Part shown: piece by piece, positions 40,602 through 49,629 of the stretch
Layout of the letters: each line of letters begins with the position of its first letter
How positions within the stretch are numbered: position 1 is the first letter of the stretch
Assembly (NCBI RefSeq): GCF_023218175.1
Contig: NZ_JALPTH010000011.1
Location: 62,001-126,000, forward strand
Origin: Streptomyces lichenis
Lineage (GTDB): Bacteria > Actinomycetota > Actinomycetes > Streptomycetales > Streptomycetaceae
Length of the DNA stretch: 64,000 nt
Reading direction: 5' to 3'
The notes under the pieces: generated by a model
What the model saw: only the letters and a program-made list of their open reading frames with translations
What the model was told of the DNA's origin: nothing
Database searches by the model: none
Position numbers and translations under genes: made by a program

Positions 40602-41549
40602 TCAGAGCCGCCCCGCCTCCAGCGGCAGGTCCGTGCCGGGCGTGAAGCCCTCGGGCAGGTCCGCGCCCGGCCGGGCCACCACCGAGGCGGCGACCCCGGC
40701 CGCGTACTCCAGCAGCCGCCGTACCGACTCCTCCGGCGTTTCCGGTCCCGGGACGCCCTCGCGGGCGAAGCGGTCCAGGCAGGCGGCGGTGAAGGCGTCC
40801 CCGGCGCCGATGGTGTCGGCCACCCGCACCGGCGGGGCGGCCGCCCGGACCCGTCCGCCGCCGGGCAGGAAGGCGGTGCTGCCCCGGGCGCCCAGGGTCA
40901 GCAGCACCAGCCTGCCCCCGGCGGCGAGTTGGGCGCAGCTCTCCTCCGGTGCCCGGTCCGGCCACAGGGCCCGCAGGTCCTCGTCGCTCGCCTTCACCAC
41001 CCGGGCCAGCTCGCACAGCCGGCGCAGTCTCTGCGCCCCGTCCACCGGATCCAGGGTGCGGTCGGCGCGGACGTTGGGGTCCACCACCAGGCGGCCGAGT
41101 GCGGCGGCCCGCTCGGCGACGGCCGCCACCGCCCCGGCGGCCGGCTCCCGTACGGCGGCCAGACCGCCGGCGTACACCGCGGCGAACCGGTCGAGCCCGC
41201 CGGACGGCGGGGTGAGCTCGAAGGTCGCGGTGGCGTGGAGGTGGAAGTCGTAGCGGGTGGACTGGCCGTCCGGGTCGGCCACCGCCAGCGCGGTCGGCAG
41301 CTCCGAGCGCCCGCACAGCGACAGATCGGCCCCGGCCCGCCGCAGCCGCTCCTCGCACCGGCGGCCGAAGGCGTCCGAGCCGAGGGTGCCGGCGAACACC
41401 GCGTGCCCGCCGAGCCGGGCCAGGGCGGCGGCCACATTCGCCGCCGCCCCGCCCGGCAGCGGGCGCAGGCCGCCGCCGGCCGCCGGGACCAGGTCCACCA
41501 GGGCCTCGCCCACCACCAGCACCGGCCGTGCGGCGGCCTCACCGCTCAC
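40602..41549 (-). CDS. PfkB-family carbohydrate kinase (fructokinase-like)
   Basis: 315 residues from GTG 41549, overlapping the dehydrogenase stop (GTGA). PfkB signatures: LVVGEALVDLVP at the start, LPGGAAANVAAALARLGG, and the C-terminal ATP/catalytic motif VADTIGAGDAFTAACLDRF. It probably phosphorylates the ketose (fructose or xylulose) made by the adjacent polyol dehydrogenase. The last gene of the five-gene polyol operon. Confidence 0.88.
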   Translation of the reverse strand: MSGEAAARPVLVVGEALVDLVPAAGGGLRPLPGGAAANVAAALARLGGHAVFAGTLGSDAFGRRCEERLRRAGADLSLCGRSELPTALAVADPDGQSTRYDFHLHATATFELTPPSGGLDRFAAVYAGGLAAVREPAAGAVAAVAERAAALGRLVVDPNVRADRTLDPVDGAQRLRRLCELARVVKASDEDLRALWPDRAPEESCAQLAAGGRLVLLTLGARGSTAFLPGGGRVRAAAPPVRVADTIGAGDAFTAACLDRFAREGVPGPETPEESVRRLLEYAAGVAASVVARPGADLPEGFTPGTDLPLEAGRL

Positions 41550-42535
41550 GGCTCCACCACGATCTTGCGGCCCTGCCCGGCCGCGAACCGCTCCAGCGCC
41601 TGCGGATAGGCGTCCAGCGGGAAGCGGTCGCTGATGAACACGCTGGCGTCCAGCACCCCGGAGGCGAACAGCGCGGCCGCGCGTTCGAAGCTGTGCAGCA
41701 CCGCCATGGAGCCGGTGATGGTGATCTCCTGGTTGTAGATCCGGTACGGCTCGATCACGGCCGTGGTCGCGTAGTCGGCCACCCCGAACTGGAGGAAGGT
41801 GCCGCCCTTGGCGACCCGGCCCAGCCCGTCCTGGATGGCGCCCGCGTTCCCGGTGGCGTCCACCACCACGTCCCAGCCGTCCGGCTGGTCGAACTCCTCG
41901 GCCCGGGCCCCGGCGCGGCTGGTGCCCAGCAGCCGGGCGGTGGCCAGCCGTTCCGGGTTGATGTCCAGGATGTCCACGCTCGCGGCGCCGGTGCGCTTGG
42001 CCAGCTCCAGCATCATCAGCCCCATGGTCCCGGAGCCGTAGACCAGCACCCGGGCGCCCAGGGTGCTCCGCAGCACGTCGTAGCCGCGCACCGCGCAGGA
42101 CAGCGGTTCGATCAGCGCCGCGTCCCGTACGTCCACCTCGTCCGGCAGCTTCACGCAGTTGGCCACCGGGGCCAGCGCGTACCGGGCCGCGCCGCCGGGC
42201 ACGGTGACCCCGATGGCGGCCCAGTTGTCGCACAGGTTGCCGCGCCCCGAGCGGCAGTAGCGGCACTCGTGGCAGTGCAGCGAGGGGTCCACCGCCACCC
42301 GGTCGCCGACCGCCAGCTCCCGTACCTCCGAGCCGGTCTCGGCGACCACCCCGGCGAACTCATGGCCGGGAACGACGGGCAGGGTGGGGGCGAACTCGCC
42401 CTGGAGGATGTGCAGATCGGTGCCGCACAGCCCGCAGGAGGCCACCTCCACCACCACCTGCCGGGGCCCGGGGGCGGGGTCGGGCACGGTCGTGACGGAC
42501 ACCTTGCCGGGGGCTTCGATCAGCGCTGCCCTCAT
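41546..42535 (-). CDS. Zinc-dependent polyol dehydrogenase (MDR family)
   Basis: 329 residues from ATG 42535 (ATGA overlap with the upstream permease). Catalytic zinc site: CGLCGTDLHI and GHEFAG. The structural zinc site is CHECRYCRSGRGNLC with four cysteines. The NAD site is VLVYGSGTMGLMML. This is the sorbitol/arabitol/xylitol dehydrogenase group, oxidising a polyol to a ketose. Position between the ABC transporter and a ketose-type kinase supports polyol use; the exact polyol is not determined. Confidence 0.9.
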   Translation of the reverse strand: MRAALIEAPGKVSVTTVPDPAPGPRQVVVEVASCGLCGTDLHILQGEFAPTLPVVPGHEFAGVVAETGSEVRELAVGDRVAVDPSLHCHECRYCRSGRGNLCDNWAAIGVTVPGGAARYALAPVANCVKLPDEVDVRDAALIEPLSCAVRGYDVLRSTLGARVLVYGSGTMGLMMLELAKRTGAASVDILDINPERLATARLLGTSRAGARAEEFDQPDGWDVVVDATGNAGAIQDGLGRVAKGGTFLQFGVADYATTAVIEPYRIYNQEITITGSMAVLHSFERAAALFASGVLDASVFISDRFPLDAYPQALERFAAGQGRKIVVEP

Positions 42536-43410
42536 TTGACGGCTCCCAGGGACAGGCCCTGGACCAGTTTGTCCTGGGCGGCGAAACCGGCGGCCAGCAC
42601 CGGCAGGGACACCACGACGGACGCGGCGCACATCTGGGCCAGGAACAGTCCCTGGCTGGTGACGAAGGAGGTGAGGAAGACCGGCGCGGTCTCGGCCCGC
42701 ACCCCGGTCAGGACCCGGGCGAACAGCATCTCGTTCCAGCTGAAGATGGTGCAGATCAGCGCCGTGGCCGCGATCCCCGGCGCGGTCACCGGGGCGATGA
42801 CCCGGGCCAGCACGGTCGGCAGCCGCGCCCCGTCCACCCGTGCCGCCTCGATGATCGAGACCGGCACGTCGGCCAGGAAGGACTGGAGCATCCACACCGC
42901 GATCGGCAGGTTCATCGAGGTGTACAGCAGGACCAGCAGCCAGATGTTGTCCAGCAGCCCGCTGTTCTTGGCGAACAGGTACACCGGCAGCAGCCCGGCG
43001 ATCACCGGCAGCATCTTGGTGGACAGGAAGAAGAACATCACATCCGTCCACTTCTCCACCCGGCGGATGGACAGCGCGTACGCGGCGGGCAGCGCGAGCA
43101 GCAGCACCAGCAGCGTCGAGAACACGCTCGCCATCAGCGAGTTGAGCAGCGGCGCCCACGGCTCGGCGCCGAAGAAGGCCCGGTAGCCGTCGAGCGTCAG
43201 CGGCGCGGCCAGGGACGGCGGGCTGGTCGCCGCGTCCGGCTCCGAGTGCAGCGAGGTCAGCAGCATCCACAGCGCCGGTACGCAGAACAGCAGCCCGGCC
43301 ACCCAGGCCAGCAGCCCCAGCGCGGCACCCCGGCGCCGGGCCCGGCGGGCCGCCGGCGGCAGCGCCCCGGACGGGCGGCCGGGTGCCTTCGCGGTCGTCA
43401 GGACCGTCAT
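42532..43410 (-). CDS. ABC sugar/polyol transporter permease (MalG-type)
   Basis: 292 residues with six predicted membrane helices. The EAA loop that contacts the ATPase is present: SIIEAARVDGARLPTVLARV. The first helix begins LGLLAWVAGLLFCVPALWML. The gene overlaps both neighbours by 4 bp. It pairs with the permease at 43407. No ATPase gene is in the operon; Streptomyces commonly use the shared MsiK ATPase for such transporters. Confidence 0.9.
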   Translation of the reverse strand: MTVLTTAKAPGRPSGALPPAARRARRRGAALGLLAWVAGLLFCVPALWMLLTSLHSEPDAATSPPSLAAPLTLDGYRAFFGAEPWAPLLNSLMASVFSTLLVLLLALPAAYALSIRRVEKWTDVMFFFLSTKMLPVIAGLLPVYLFAKNSGLLDNIWLLVLLYTSMNLPIAVWMLQSFLADVPVSIIEAARVDGARLPTVLARVIAPVTAPGIAATALICTIFSWNEMLFARVLTGVRAETAPVFLTSFVTSQGLFLAQMCAASVVVSLPVLAAGFAAQDKLVQGLSLGAVK

Positions 43411-44387
43411 CCGCGGCCCACCTCCTCACGGAACAGCGAGGACACCACCCGCAGCGCGAAGGTCGCGACGACCAGGGTGCCCAGCACCACCAGCACCCCG
43501 GCCGCCGAGGCGAGCCCGTACTCGTGCGCCTTGTAGAACGTCTGGTAGATCGTGTACGGCAGGTTGGCGGTGCCGAGCCCGCCGGAGGTGATGGTGAACA
43601 CCGCGTCGAAGTTCTGCACCACATGGATCGAGCCCAGCAGCACCCCGAGCTCCAGATAGCGGCGCAGATGCGGCAGCGTCAGGAAGCGGAACGCCTGCCA
43701 GGCGCCCGCCCCGTCCAGCCGGGCCGCCTCCAGGGTCTCGGCCGGACGGCTCTGCAGCCCGGCCAGCAGGATCAGCATCATGAACGGCGTCCACTGCCAG
43801 ATCAGCGCCAACTCCACCGCCAGCAGCGGCATATCGGAGATCCAGTCCGGCTGGGCCGGGCTCTCCACGCCGAACAGCGAGGTGAACCACGCCCAACCGC
43901 CGTTCAGCAGACCGTACTCGGGGTTGTAGAGGGCGTGCTTCCACAGCAGCGCCGCGGAGACCGGCACCAGCAGGAAGGGGGTGATCAGCAGGGTGCGCAC
44001 CACCCCCCGGCCGGCGAACGACCGGTCCAGCAGCAGCGCCAGGCCCAGCCCCAGCACCACACTGACCACCACCACGGTGGCGGTGAGCAGCACCGTGGTG
44101 AGCACCGACTCGCGCAGCGCCGCGTCGGTCGCCACCGAGGCGTAGTTCTCCAGCCCGGCGAACGAACGGGCGTCCGGGGCCAGCGCGTTCCAGTCGAAGA
44201 GCGAGATCAGCAGGGTGGCCACGAAAGGAAGCTGGGTGACGGCGATCAGGAAGACCAGGGCGGGGAGCAGCGGGGCGCGGGTCGCCCAGCGGCGCGCTGT
44301 GCCGCCTCCCCGGACCGTACGGGACGAGCCCGGCCGCTGCCGCCCGGCGGCGGCCCGGTCCTCGACGAGGGTCGCGGGCGCGCTCAT
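43407..44387 (-). CDS. ABC sugar/polyol transporter permease (MalF-type)
   Basis: 326 residues, six membrane helices after a basic N-terminal stretch. The EAA loop is ETLEAARLDGAGAWQAFRFL. The start LLPALVFLIAVTQLPFVATL is typical of MalF/UgpA-type permeases. It overlaps the substrate-binding protein gene and the second permease gene by 4 bp, so subunits are made in a coupled way. Confidence 0.9.
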   Translation of the reverse strand: MSAPATLVEDRAAAGRQRPGSSRTVRGGGTARRWATRAPLLPALVFLIAVTQLPFVATLLISLFDWNALAPDARSFAGLENYASVATDAALRESVLTTVLLTATVVVVSVVLGLGLALLLDRSFAGRGVVRTLLITPFLLVPVSAALLWKHALYNPEYGLLNGGWAWFTSLFGVESPAQPDWISDMPLLAVELALIWQWTPFMMLILLAGLQSRPAETLEAARLDGAGAWQAFRFLTLPHLRRYLELGVLLGSIHVVQNFDAVFTITSGGLGTANLPYTIYQTFYKAHEYGLASAAGVLVVLGTLVVATFALRVVSSLFREEVGRG

Positions 44388-45808
44388 CGGCGGCCTCCGG
44401 CCACCTTCTCGGCGAGCTTCTGCCCCTCGTCCAAGGCGGCGCCGACCGAGGTGCGCCCGGCGATGGCGGCGCTGACCTCCTGCGACACCCGGGTGCCCAG
44501 ATCGGTGAACTCCGGTATGGCGACGAACTGGATACCGGGCGCGGGCCTCGGCTGGACCCCGGGGTTCCGCGGGTCGGCGGCGGCGATGGCCTCCCGGGTC
44601 ACCTCGGCGAACGCCCCGGCCTCCTTGCGGTACTCGGGGATCGCGTAGGTGGAGGAGCGCTTGCCCGCCGGGACGGCCGCCCAGCCGGCGTTCTCGCCGA
44701 CCAGCCGCTCGTACCCCCGCCCGGACGCCCAGGAGATGAACTTCCAGGCGTCACCGCTCTTCTCCGACGCCTTCTGTACGCCCCAGGCCCAGGTGTAGAG
44801 CCAGCCGGAGCTCCTGGTCCGCTCCACCGGCGCCGCCACATAGCCCACCTTGCCCTTCACCGGTGAGCCGGCCGCCTCCAGACCGGCGGCCCCGGCGGTC
44901 GCGTCGTACCACATGGCGGTCCGCCCCTGCGTCATGTTGTTGAGGCACTCCGCGTAACCGGACTGGGCGGCGCCGGCCTGCCCGTGCTTCCGCACCAGGT
45001 CCACATAGAACTCGGTGGCCTTGCGGAACTCCGGCGAGGTCAGCCCCGGGGTCCAGTCCTTCTCGAACCAGGTGCCGCCGAAGGTGTTCACCACGGTGGT
45101 CAGCGGGGCCATCACCTCACCCCAACCGGGCAGGCCGCGCAGGCAGATGCCCTTCATCCCGGGCTCGGCCCCGTCCGCCTTCGCGGCCAGTTCGGCCACC
45201 TGGGTCCAGGTGGGCCGGGCGGGCATGGTGAGGCCCTTCTTCGCGAACACGTCCATGCGGTACATCAGAAAGGACGACTCGCCGTAGAACGGCTCGGCGT
45301 ACACCGAGCCGTCCACGGTCAGCGACTCGCGCACCGGGGGCAGGATGTCGTCCTGGCCGAACGCCGCGTCCCCGGCGATGTGCTCGTCCAGCGGATGCAG
45401 CCAGTCGTTGGCCGCGTAGATCGGCACCTCGTAGTTGGAGATGGTCGCCACGTCGTACTGCCCGGCCTGGTTGGAGAAGTCCTGGCCGATCTTGTCCCGG
45501 ACGTCGTTCTCCGGCAGCACGGTGAACTCGACCTTGATCCCCGTCTCCTCGGTGAAGTGCTCGGCGGTCAGCTTCTGCAACTGCACCATCTGCGGGTTGT
45601 TCACCATCAGCACGTTCAGGGTGCCGGCGCCGCCCCCGCCGATGCCGCCCTCACCCCCGGCGCCGGCGCACCCGGCGAGCAGCAGTAGCGCGGCGAGGGC
45701 TCCGGCGGCCCGCCGTACCGGCCCGCGCCGGGACGGGGCGAAGGCGCGGACCGGGGCCGGTCGTGGTGTGCGGGGCGTCGGCGGGGGAGGGAGGTACGGG
45801 GACGGCAT
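44384..45808 (-). CDS. ABC transporter polyol/sugar-binding lipoprotein
   Basis: 474 residues. The N terminus is long and Pro-rich, so the true start may be nearer the signal. The lipobox is LLLAGC with the lipidated Cys near residue 47. The body is a family 1 extracellular solute-binding fold: LNVLMVNNPQMVQLQKLTAE, FTVLPENDVRDKIGQDFSN and NMTQGRTAMWYD, similar to sorbitol/mannitol (SmoE-like) binding proteins. It is the first gene of the operon and is divergent from the DeoR regulator. Confidence 0.88.
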   Translation of the reverse strand: MPSPYLPPPPTPRTPRPAPVRAFAPSRRGPVRRAAGALAALLLLAGCAGAGGEGGIGGGGAGTLNVLMVNNPQMVQLQKLTAEHFTEETGIKVEFTVLPENDVRDKIGQDFSNQAGQYDVATISNYEVPIYAANDWLHPLDEHIAGDAAFGQDDILPPVRESLTVDGSVYAEPFYGESSFLMYRMDVFAKKGLTMPARPTWTQVAELAAKADGAEPGMKGICLRGLPGWGEVMAPLTTVVNTFGGTWFEKDWTPGLTSPEFRKATEFYVDLVRKHGQAGAAQSGYAECLNNMTQGRTAMWYDATAGAAGLEAAGSPVKGKVGYVAAPVERTRSSGWLYTWAWGVQKASEKSGDAWKFISWASGRGYERLVGENAGWAAVPAGKRSSTYAIPEYRKEAGAFAEVTREAIAAADPRNPGVQPRPAPGIQFVAIPEFTDLGTRVSQEVSAAIAGRTSVGAALDEGQKLAEKVAGGRR

Positions 45809-45996
45809 GCGGCTCTCCAGTGCGTGTCGGATGCGCCGGACGCGGGGCGACGCCCGGCTGCGGGTCCGTTTCTATCCCCGGGGCACGGCCGGGGACCGCT
45901 TCGTCGCCGCACCGATCGTGCCCGGTCCTGCCCGGAGCGTTTCCCGCGTCGGTGCAGGTCGCAGCCGTGCACGGCGGTTCCGGGCGGCGAGGGGCT

Positions 45997-46029
45997 GCCC
46001 GTTTCCCTTGGCGGCCGTGCCCGTTTCCC
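45997..46029. promoter_or_regulatory. GCCCGTTTCCC direct repeats upstream of the DeoR gene
   Basis: GCCCGTTTCCC occurs at 45997-46007 and 46019-46029, 22 bp apart (two helical turns). A shorter CGTTTCCC is at 45938-45945. They lie in the 299-bp region between the divergent binding-protein and DeoR genes, where an autoregulated DeoR operator is expected. No other gene is visible in this region. Confidence 0.45.
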
Positions 46030-46107
46030 GCCCGGACCGTACGATCACCGCCACCGGTGCGCCTCGCGAGCCCGCCGGTCCGGCACGCCTCTCGAAAGGA
46101 CACGCCC

Positions 46108-46869
46108 ATGGACTCCGACGAGCGCAGGCGCGCCATCCTGGACCTGGCCCGGCGGCAGGGCTCGGTGGAGGTGGCGGCGCTGGCCGGCCGGCTGGCCGTG
46201 GCGCCCGAGACGATCCGCCGCGATCTGCGCGCGCTGGCCGAACACGGGCTGGTCCAGCGCACCCGGGGCGGCGCCTACCCGGTGGAGAGCGCCGGTTTCG
46301 AGACCACGTTCGCCACCCGCACCACCCGCCATGTGCCGCAGAAGACCCGGATCGCCACGGCGGCGGCGGAACTGCTCGGCGACGCCGAGACGGTCTTCGT
46401 GGACGAGGGTTTCCTGCCCCAGCTCATCGCCGAGTCCCTCACCGGCGAACGCCCGTTGACCGTGGTCACCGCCTCCCTCGGGGCGGCGGCCGCACTGGCG
46501 CCCCGGCCCCACACCACCGTGCTCCTCCTGGGCGGCCGGGTACGCGGCTCCACGCTCGCCACCGTCGACCACTGGGCGGGCAGGATGCTCGCCGGCTTCG
46601 TCATCGACCTGGCCTACATGGGCGCCAACGGCATCTCCCGCGAGCACGGGCTCACCACTCCGGACCCCACGGTCGCCGAGGTCAAGGCCCAGGCCATCCG
46701 CAGCGCCCGCCGCCGGGTGTTCGCCGGGGTGCACACCAAGTTCGGCGCGGTGAGCTTCTGCCGCTTCGGCGACGTACCCGAGCTGGAGGCCATCGTCACC
46801 GACACCGGGCTGCCGCTCGCCGAGGCCCACCGCTACCAGCTGCTCGGACCGCAGGTGCTGCGGGTCTGA
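46108..46869 (+). CDS. DeoR-family regulator of the polyol operon
   Basis: 253 residues from ATG 46108, with GAAAGGA upstream. DeoR helix-turn-helix: RRRAILDLARRQGSVEVAAL, then LAVAPETIRRDLRAL and LVQRTRGGAYPV. The DeoRC domain contains LAYMGANGISREHGLTTPD, the phosphosugar-binding signature. It is divergent from the polyol transporter operon and probably represses it until a phosphorylated ketose, the product of the PfkB kinase, appears. Confidence 0.88.
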   Translation: MDSDERRRAILDLARRQGSVEVAALAGRLAVAPETIRRDLRALAEHGLVQRTRGGAYPVESAGFETTFATRTTRHVPQKTRIATAAAELLGDAETVFVDEGFLPQLIAESLTGERPLTVVTASLGAAAALAPRPHTTVLLLGGRVRGSTLATVDHWAGRMLAGFVIDLAYMGANGISREHGLTTPDPTVAEVKAQAIRSARRRVFAGVHTKFGAVSFCRFGDVPELEAIVTDTGLPLAEAHRYQLLGPQVLRV

Positions 46870-46966
46870 CAGCGGCGGGCGCCCGGCCCCTTCGGACGGC
46901 TCCAGGTCCGGGAGCGGGGCTCGGGAGTGCCGCCATGGGAGGCCGGGTGGCCCGGCGCGCTTCTCG

Positions 46967-48364
46967 TCAGCCGGCGCGCTCCTCGGCCTTCAGCGGCGGC
47001 TCCGGCGGGGTCGCGGGCACCGGCGCGAAGAGCACCGCACGGGCGACCTTCGGGGCGAAGAGCACGGTGACCGGGTCGACCAGGGCCAGCACGGAGCGGA
47101 AGGCCCTGCCCACCACCGGGTCGCCGGTGTACCGGGCCTGCACCCGGCCGAGGTACCAGGCGGCGGGGCGCTGGACGGCCGGAGTGTCCAGCGCATTGCC
47201 CCGCGCGCCCGGCATCTTCTTGTCCGCCCCGCTGGAGATGGCCCAGGCCTGCGCGGAGGCGCGGAACACGGCCCGCTGCACCCGCCGGGTGGTCGGCGTC
47301 CGGCGGCGGTCCGCCAGGGCGTCGCGCAGCGCCAGCGCGCTGAGGGCGGCGACCGCCATGCCCTGCCCGTAGATCGGGTTGAAGGCGCACAGGGCGTCCC
47401 CGGTCACCAGGAACCCGGCCGGCCGGCGCCCGGGACGGTCGTAGCGCCGCCGGGTGTTGGCCGTCCCCCGGAAGCCGCGTACCGGCGACTCGGCGCGCGC
47501 CAGCCGCAGCCAGTCGTGCACGATCGGATGCGGCAGCCGCTTCGCGTAGTCCTCGAACGCCGCCCCGTCCGTGGGCGGTTCGTCCCCGCGCAGCCCCGAC
47601 AGGGTGACCAGGTGGCGCCCGCCCTCGATGGGGATCACCCCGCCGCTGTACGGCTGGTCCGGGCCCGGCAGCAGGTAGTAGCCGAGGCAGTCGGCCAGGG
47701 CGCCCTCCGAGCCGTCCCGGTAGACGCGGGTGGCGTAGGCGAGACCGGTGTCGATGGTCTCCTCGTCCGGGCGTTCGGCGCCGATCGCGTCGAGCCACCG
47801 GGGCGCCGGGGAGCCGCGCCCCGAGGCGTCCACGACCAGGTCCGCCGTCAGCGGCCGGGTCCCGGCGCCCGCGCCCTTCTCCCGCAGCAGCACCCCGCGC
47901 ACCCGGGCGGCGTCCCCCAGCAGCCCGACGACCTCGGTGCCCTGCACCGTGGCGATCCGGTCGTCCGCCAGCACGCGCCGCCGCAGCAGGTGTTCCAGGG
48001 CGGGCCGGGTGCCGGTGTAGAGCGGGGAGGTGGCGGCGGTACGCCGGAACCACCGGCCGCCGTGGCACTGCACCATGTCCTCGGGCATACCGACCCGGGG
48101 CGCCCCCGAGGCGCGCAGCTCGTCCATCACGCCCGGCAGCAGCTCCTCCAGGGCCCGCTGCCCGCCCTCCAGCAGGACATGGGTGTGCCACCCCTGCGGC
48201 ACACCCGCGCGCTGCCCGGGCTCCTCGGGGAAGCGGTCCCGCTCCACGATGGTGACCCGGACCGCGTGCTCGGCCAGCACCCGGGCCGCGAGCAGCCCCG
48301 CGATGCCGCCGCCGATCACCACGGCGTGGCGGTTACCCGCCCCCGTACCCAACTGCTCGCCCAT
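46967..48364 (-). CDS. FAD-dependent monooxygenase/oxidoreductase (geranylgeranyl-reductase/halogenase-like fold)
   Basis: 465 residues from ATG 48364, with GAAGGGG upstream. The FAD Rossmann motif is VVIGGGIAGLLAARVLAEHA, followed by the ribose-binding ERDRFP. The second flavin motif is FLVTGDALCAFNPIYGQGMA, the GD motif of group A flavoprotein monooxygenases. LVVDASGRGS is typical of the GGR/tryptophan-halogenase-like branch. The substrate is unknown. The Lys motif of halogenases is not evident, so halogenation is not claimed. The gene is divergent from the PhzF-like gene. Confidence 0.82.
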   Translation of the reverse strand: MGEQLGTGAGNRHAVVIGGGIAGLLAARVLAEHAVRVTIVERDRFPEEPGQRAGVPQGWHTHVLLEGGQRALEELLPGVMDELRASGAPRVGMPEDMVQCHGGRWFRRTAATSPLYTGTRPALEHLLRRRVLADDRIATVQGTEVVGLLGDAARVRGVLLREKGAGAGTRPLTADLVVDASGRGSPAPRWLDAIGAERPDEETIDTGLAYATRVYRDGSEGALADCLGYYLLPGPDQPYSGGVIPIEGGRHLVTLSGLRGDEPPTDGAAFEDYAKRLPHPIVHDWLRLARAESPVRGFRGTANTRRRYDRPGRRPAGFLVTGDALCAFNPIYGQGMAVAALSALALRDALADRRRTPTTRRVQRAVFRASAQAWAISSGADKKMPGARGNALDTPAVQRPAAWYLGRVQARYTGDPVVGRAFRSVLALVDPVTVLFAPKVARAVLFAPVPATPPEPPLKAEERAG

Positions 48365-48593
48365 GCGCGCCCCTTCGCATCGTCGGATGGCAACCGGCCC
48401 AGTATCCCGGACCGGGCCCGGCCGGTGCGAAAGGGCGCACCCGGCGGCGGACCGGGGCCCTGCGCCGGCGCAGGGTGCCGGACGACGGGCGCCGACGGGT
48501 CCGGGGGCCACCCGCGCGAGGGCGGTGAAAGTCAGTCCACCCGGATCGGATTGGCCTTGTTTCCCGCCGGATTGGTCTCGCTACCGTGCGGCC

Positions 48594-49421
48594 ATGCGAT
48601 TCCATGTGATTGACGCCTTCACCGACCGCCCGTTCGCCGGCAACCCCGCCGGTGTGTGTCTGCTGCCCGCCGGGGACTGGCCCCAGGACGACTGGATGCA
48701 GCAGGTCGCGGCCGAACTCGGCTTCTCCGAGTCCGCCTTCGCGCTGCCGCTGCCCGCCTCGTCCGAAGCGGACTGGGAGATCCGCTGGTTCACCCCGCTG
48801 GTGGAGACCAACCTCTGCGGCCATGCCACATTGGCCACCACCCATGTGCTGCGCACCGAGCACGGGCTCACCGGCGCCGTGCGGTTCCGCAGCAGGCGCA
48901 GCGGCACCCTGGTGGCGCAGGCGGACGAGGACGGCACCGTCACCCTGGACTTCCCGGCCGCGCCCGGCACCGAGACCCCGGTGCCGCAGGGGCTGGCCGA
49001 GGCCCTCGGGCAGAAGCCGGACACGGCCTTCCGCACCGGCGCGCTCGGGGACCTGCTCACCGTGCTCCCCGACGAGCAGGCCGTCCGGTCCGCCGTCCCC
49101 GATCTCGACGCCCTGGCCGGACTGATCCGCCGTGAGGGGCTGCGCGGAGTGATCATCACCGCGCCGGCCGCCCGCCCCGACCAGGGGTACGACTTCGTCT
49201 CCCGGTTCTTCTCGCCGGCCGAGGGCATCCCGGAGGACCCGGTCACCGGCAGCGCCCACACCGCGCTCGCCCCCTACTGGTCGGCGCGGCTGGGCCGGGA
49301 CGGGCTCACCGGGCTCCAGGTCTCCGCCCGCACCGGCCGGGTGCGCACCGCGCTGCACGGCGACCGGGTCCACCTCAGCGGCCACGCGGTCACCGTCCTG
49401 GACGGGACGCTGCACCTCTGA
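48594..49421 (+). CDS. PhzF-family isomerase/epimerase
   Basis: 275 residues. Family motifs: an opening FHVIDAFTDRPFAGNPAGVC, the glutamate in ELGFSESAFAL (the catalytic Glu of PhzF), RWFTPLVETNLCGHATLA, and the late EDPVTGSAHTALAPYW. PhzF isomerises trans-2,3-dihydro-3-hydroxyanthranilate in phenazine synthesis, but most members act on unknown small molecules. No other phenazine gene is here, so a general isomerase role is more likely. It could act with the divergent flavoprotein. Confidence 0.9.
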   Translation: MRFHVIDAFTDRPFAGNPAGVCLLPAGDWPQDDWMQQVAAELGFSESAFALPLPASSEADWEIRWFTPLVETNLCGHATLATTHVLRTEHGLTGAVRFRSRRSGTLVAQADEDGTVTLDFPAAPGTETPVPQGLAEALGQKPDTAFRTGALGDLLTVLPDEQAVRSAVPDLDALAGLIRREGLRGVIITAPAARPDQGYDFVSRFFSPAEGIPEDPVTGSAHTALAPYWSARLGRDGLTGLQVSARTGRVRTALHGDRVHLSGHAVTVLDGTLHL

Positions 49422-49629
49422 GCCCGGCCCCGGCCCGGCGCCCGCCGCCCGGGACCTGACCGCCCGCCACCGCCCCGGCCGCGCGATCGCGCACGCACGG
49501 GCGGCTCCCGAACGCATTGTCACAGGGTGCCCCTAGAGTCTCTCCCACTCGTCACGGTGCGTCGCCGTCGACGGGTCTCATCAGCGTGCCGCCGGTCAGG
49601 CGGCGGCCGGACGGCGGGGAGAACAGCGC

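Noticed and set aside
46967..48364. Flavin-dependent halogenase
   Set aside because: The fold fits, but the diagnostic halogenase motifs (WxWxIP and the catalytic Lys region) were not seen; a general FAD oxidoreductase call is safer.
48594..49421. Phenazine biosynthesis locus
   Set aside because: Only a PhzF-family gene is present. No phzA/B, D, E or G neighbours exist, and most PhzF homologues are not phenazine enzymes.
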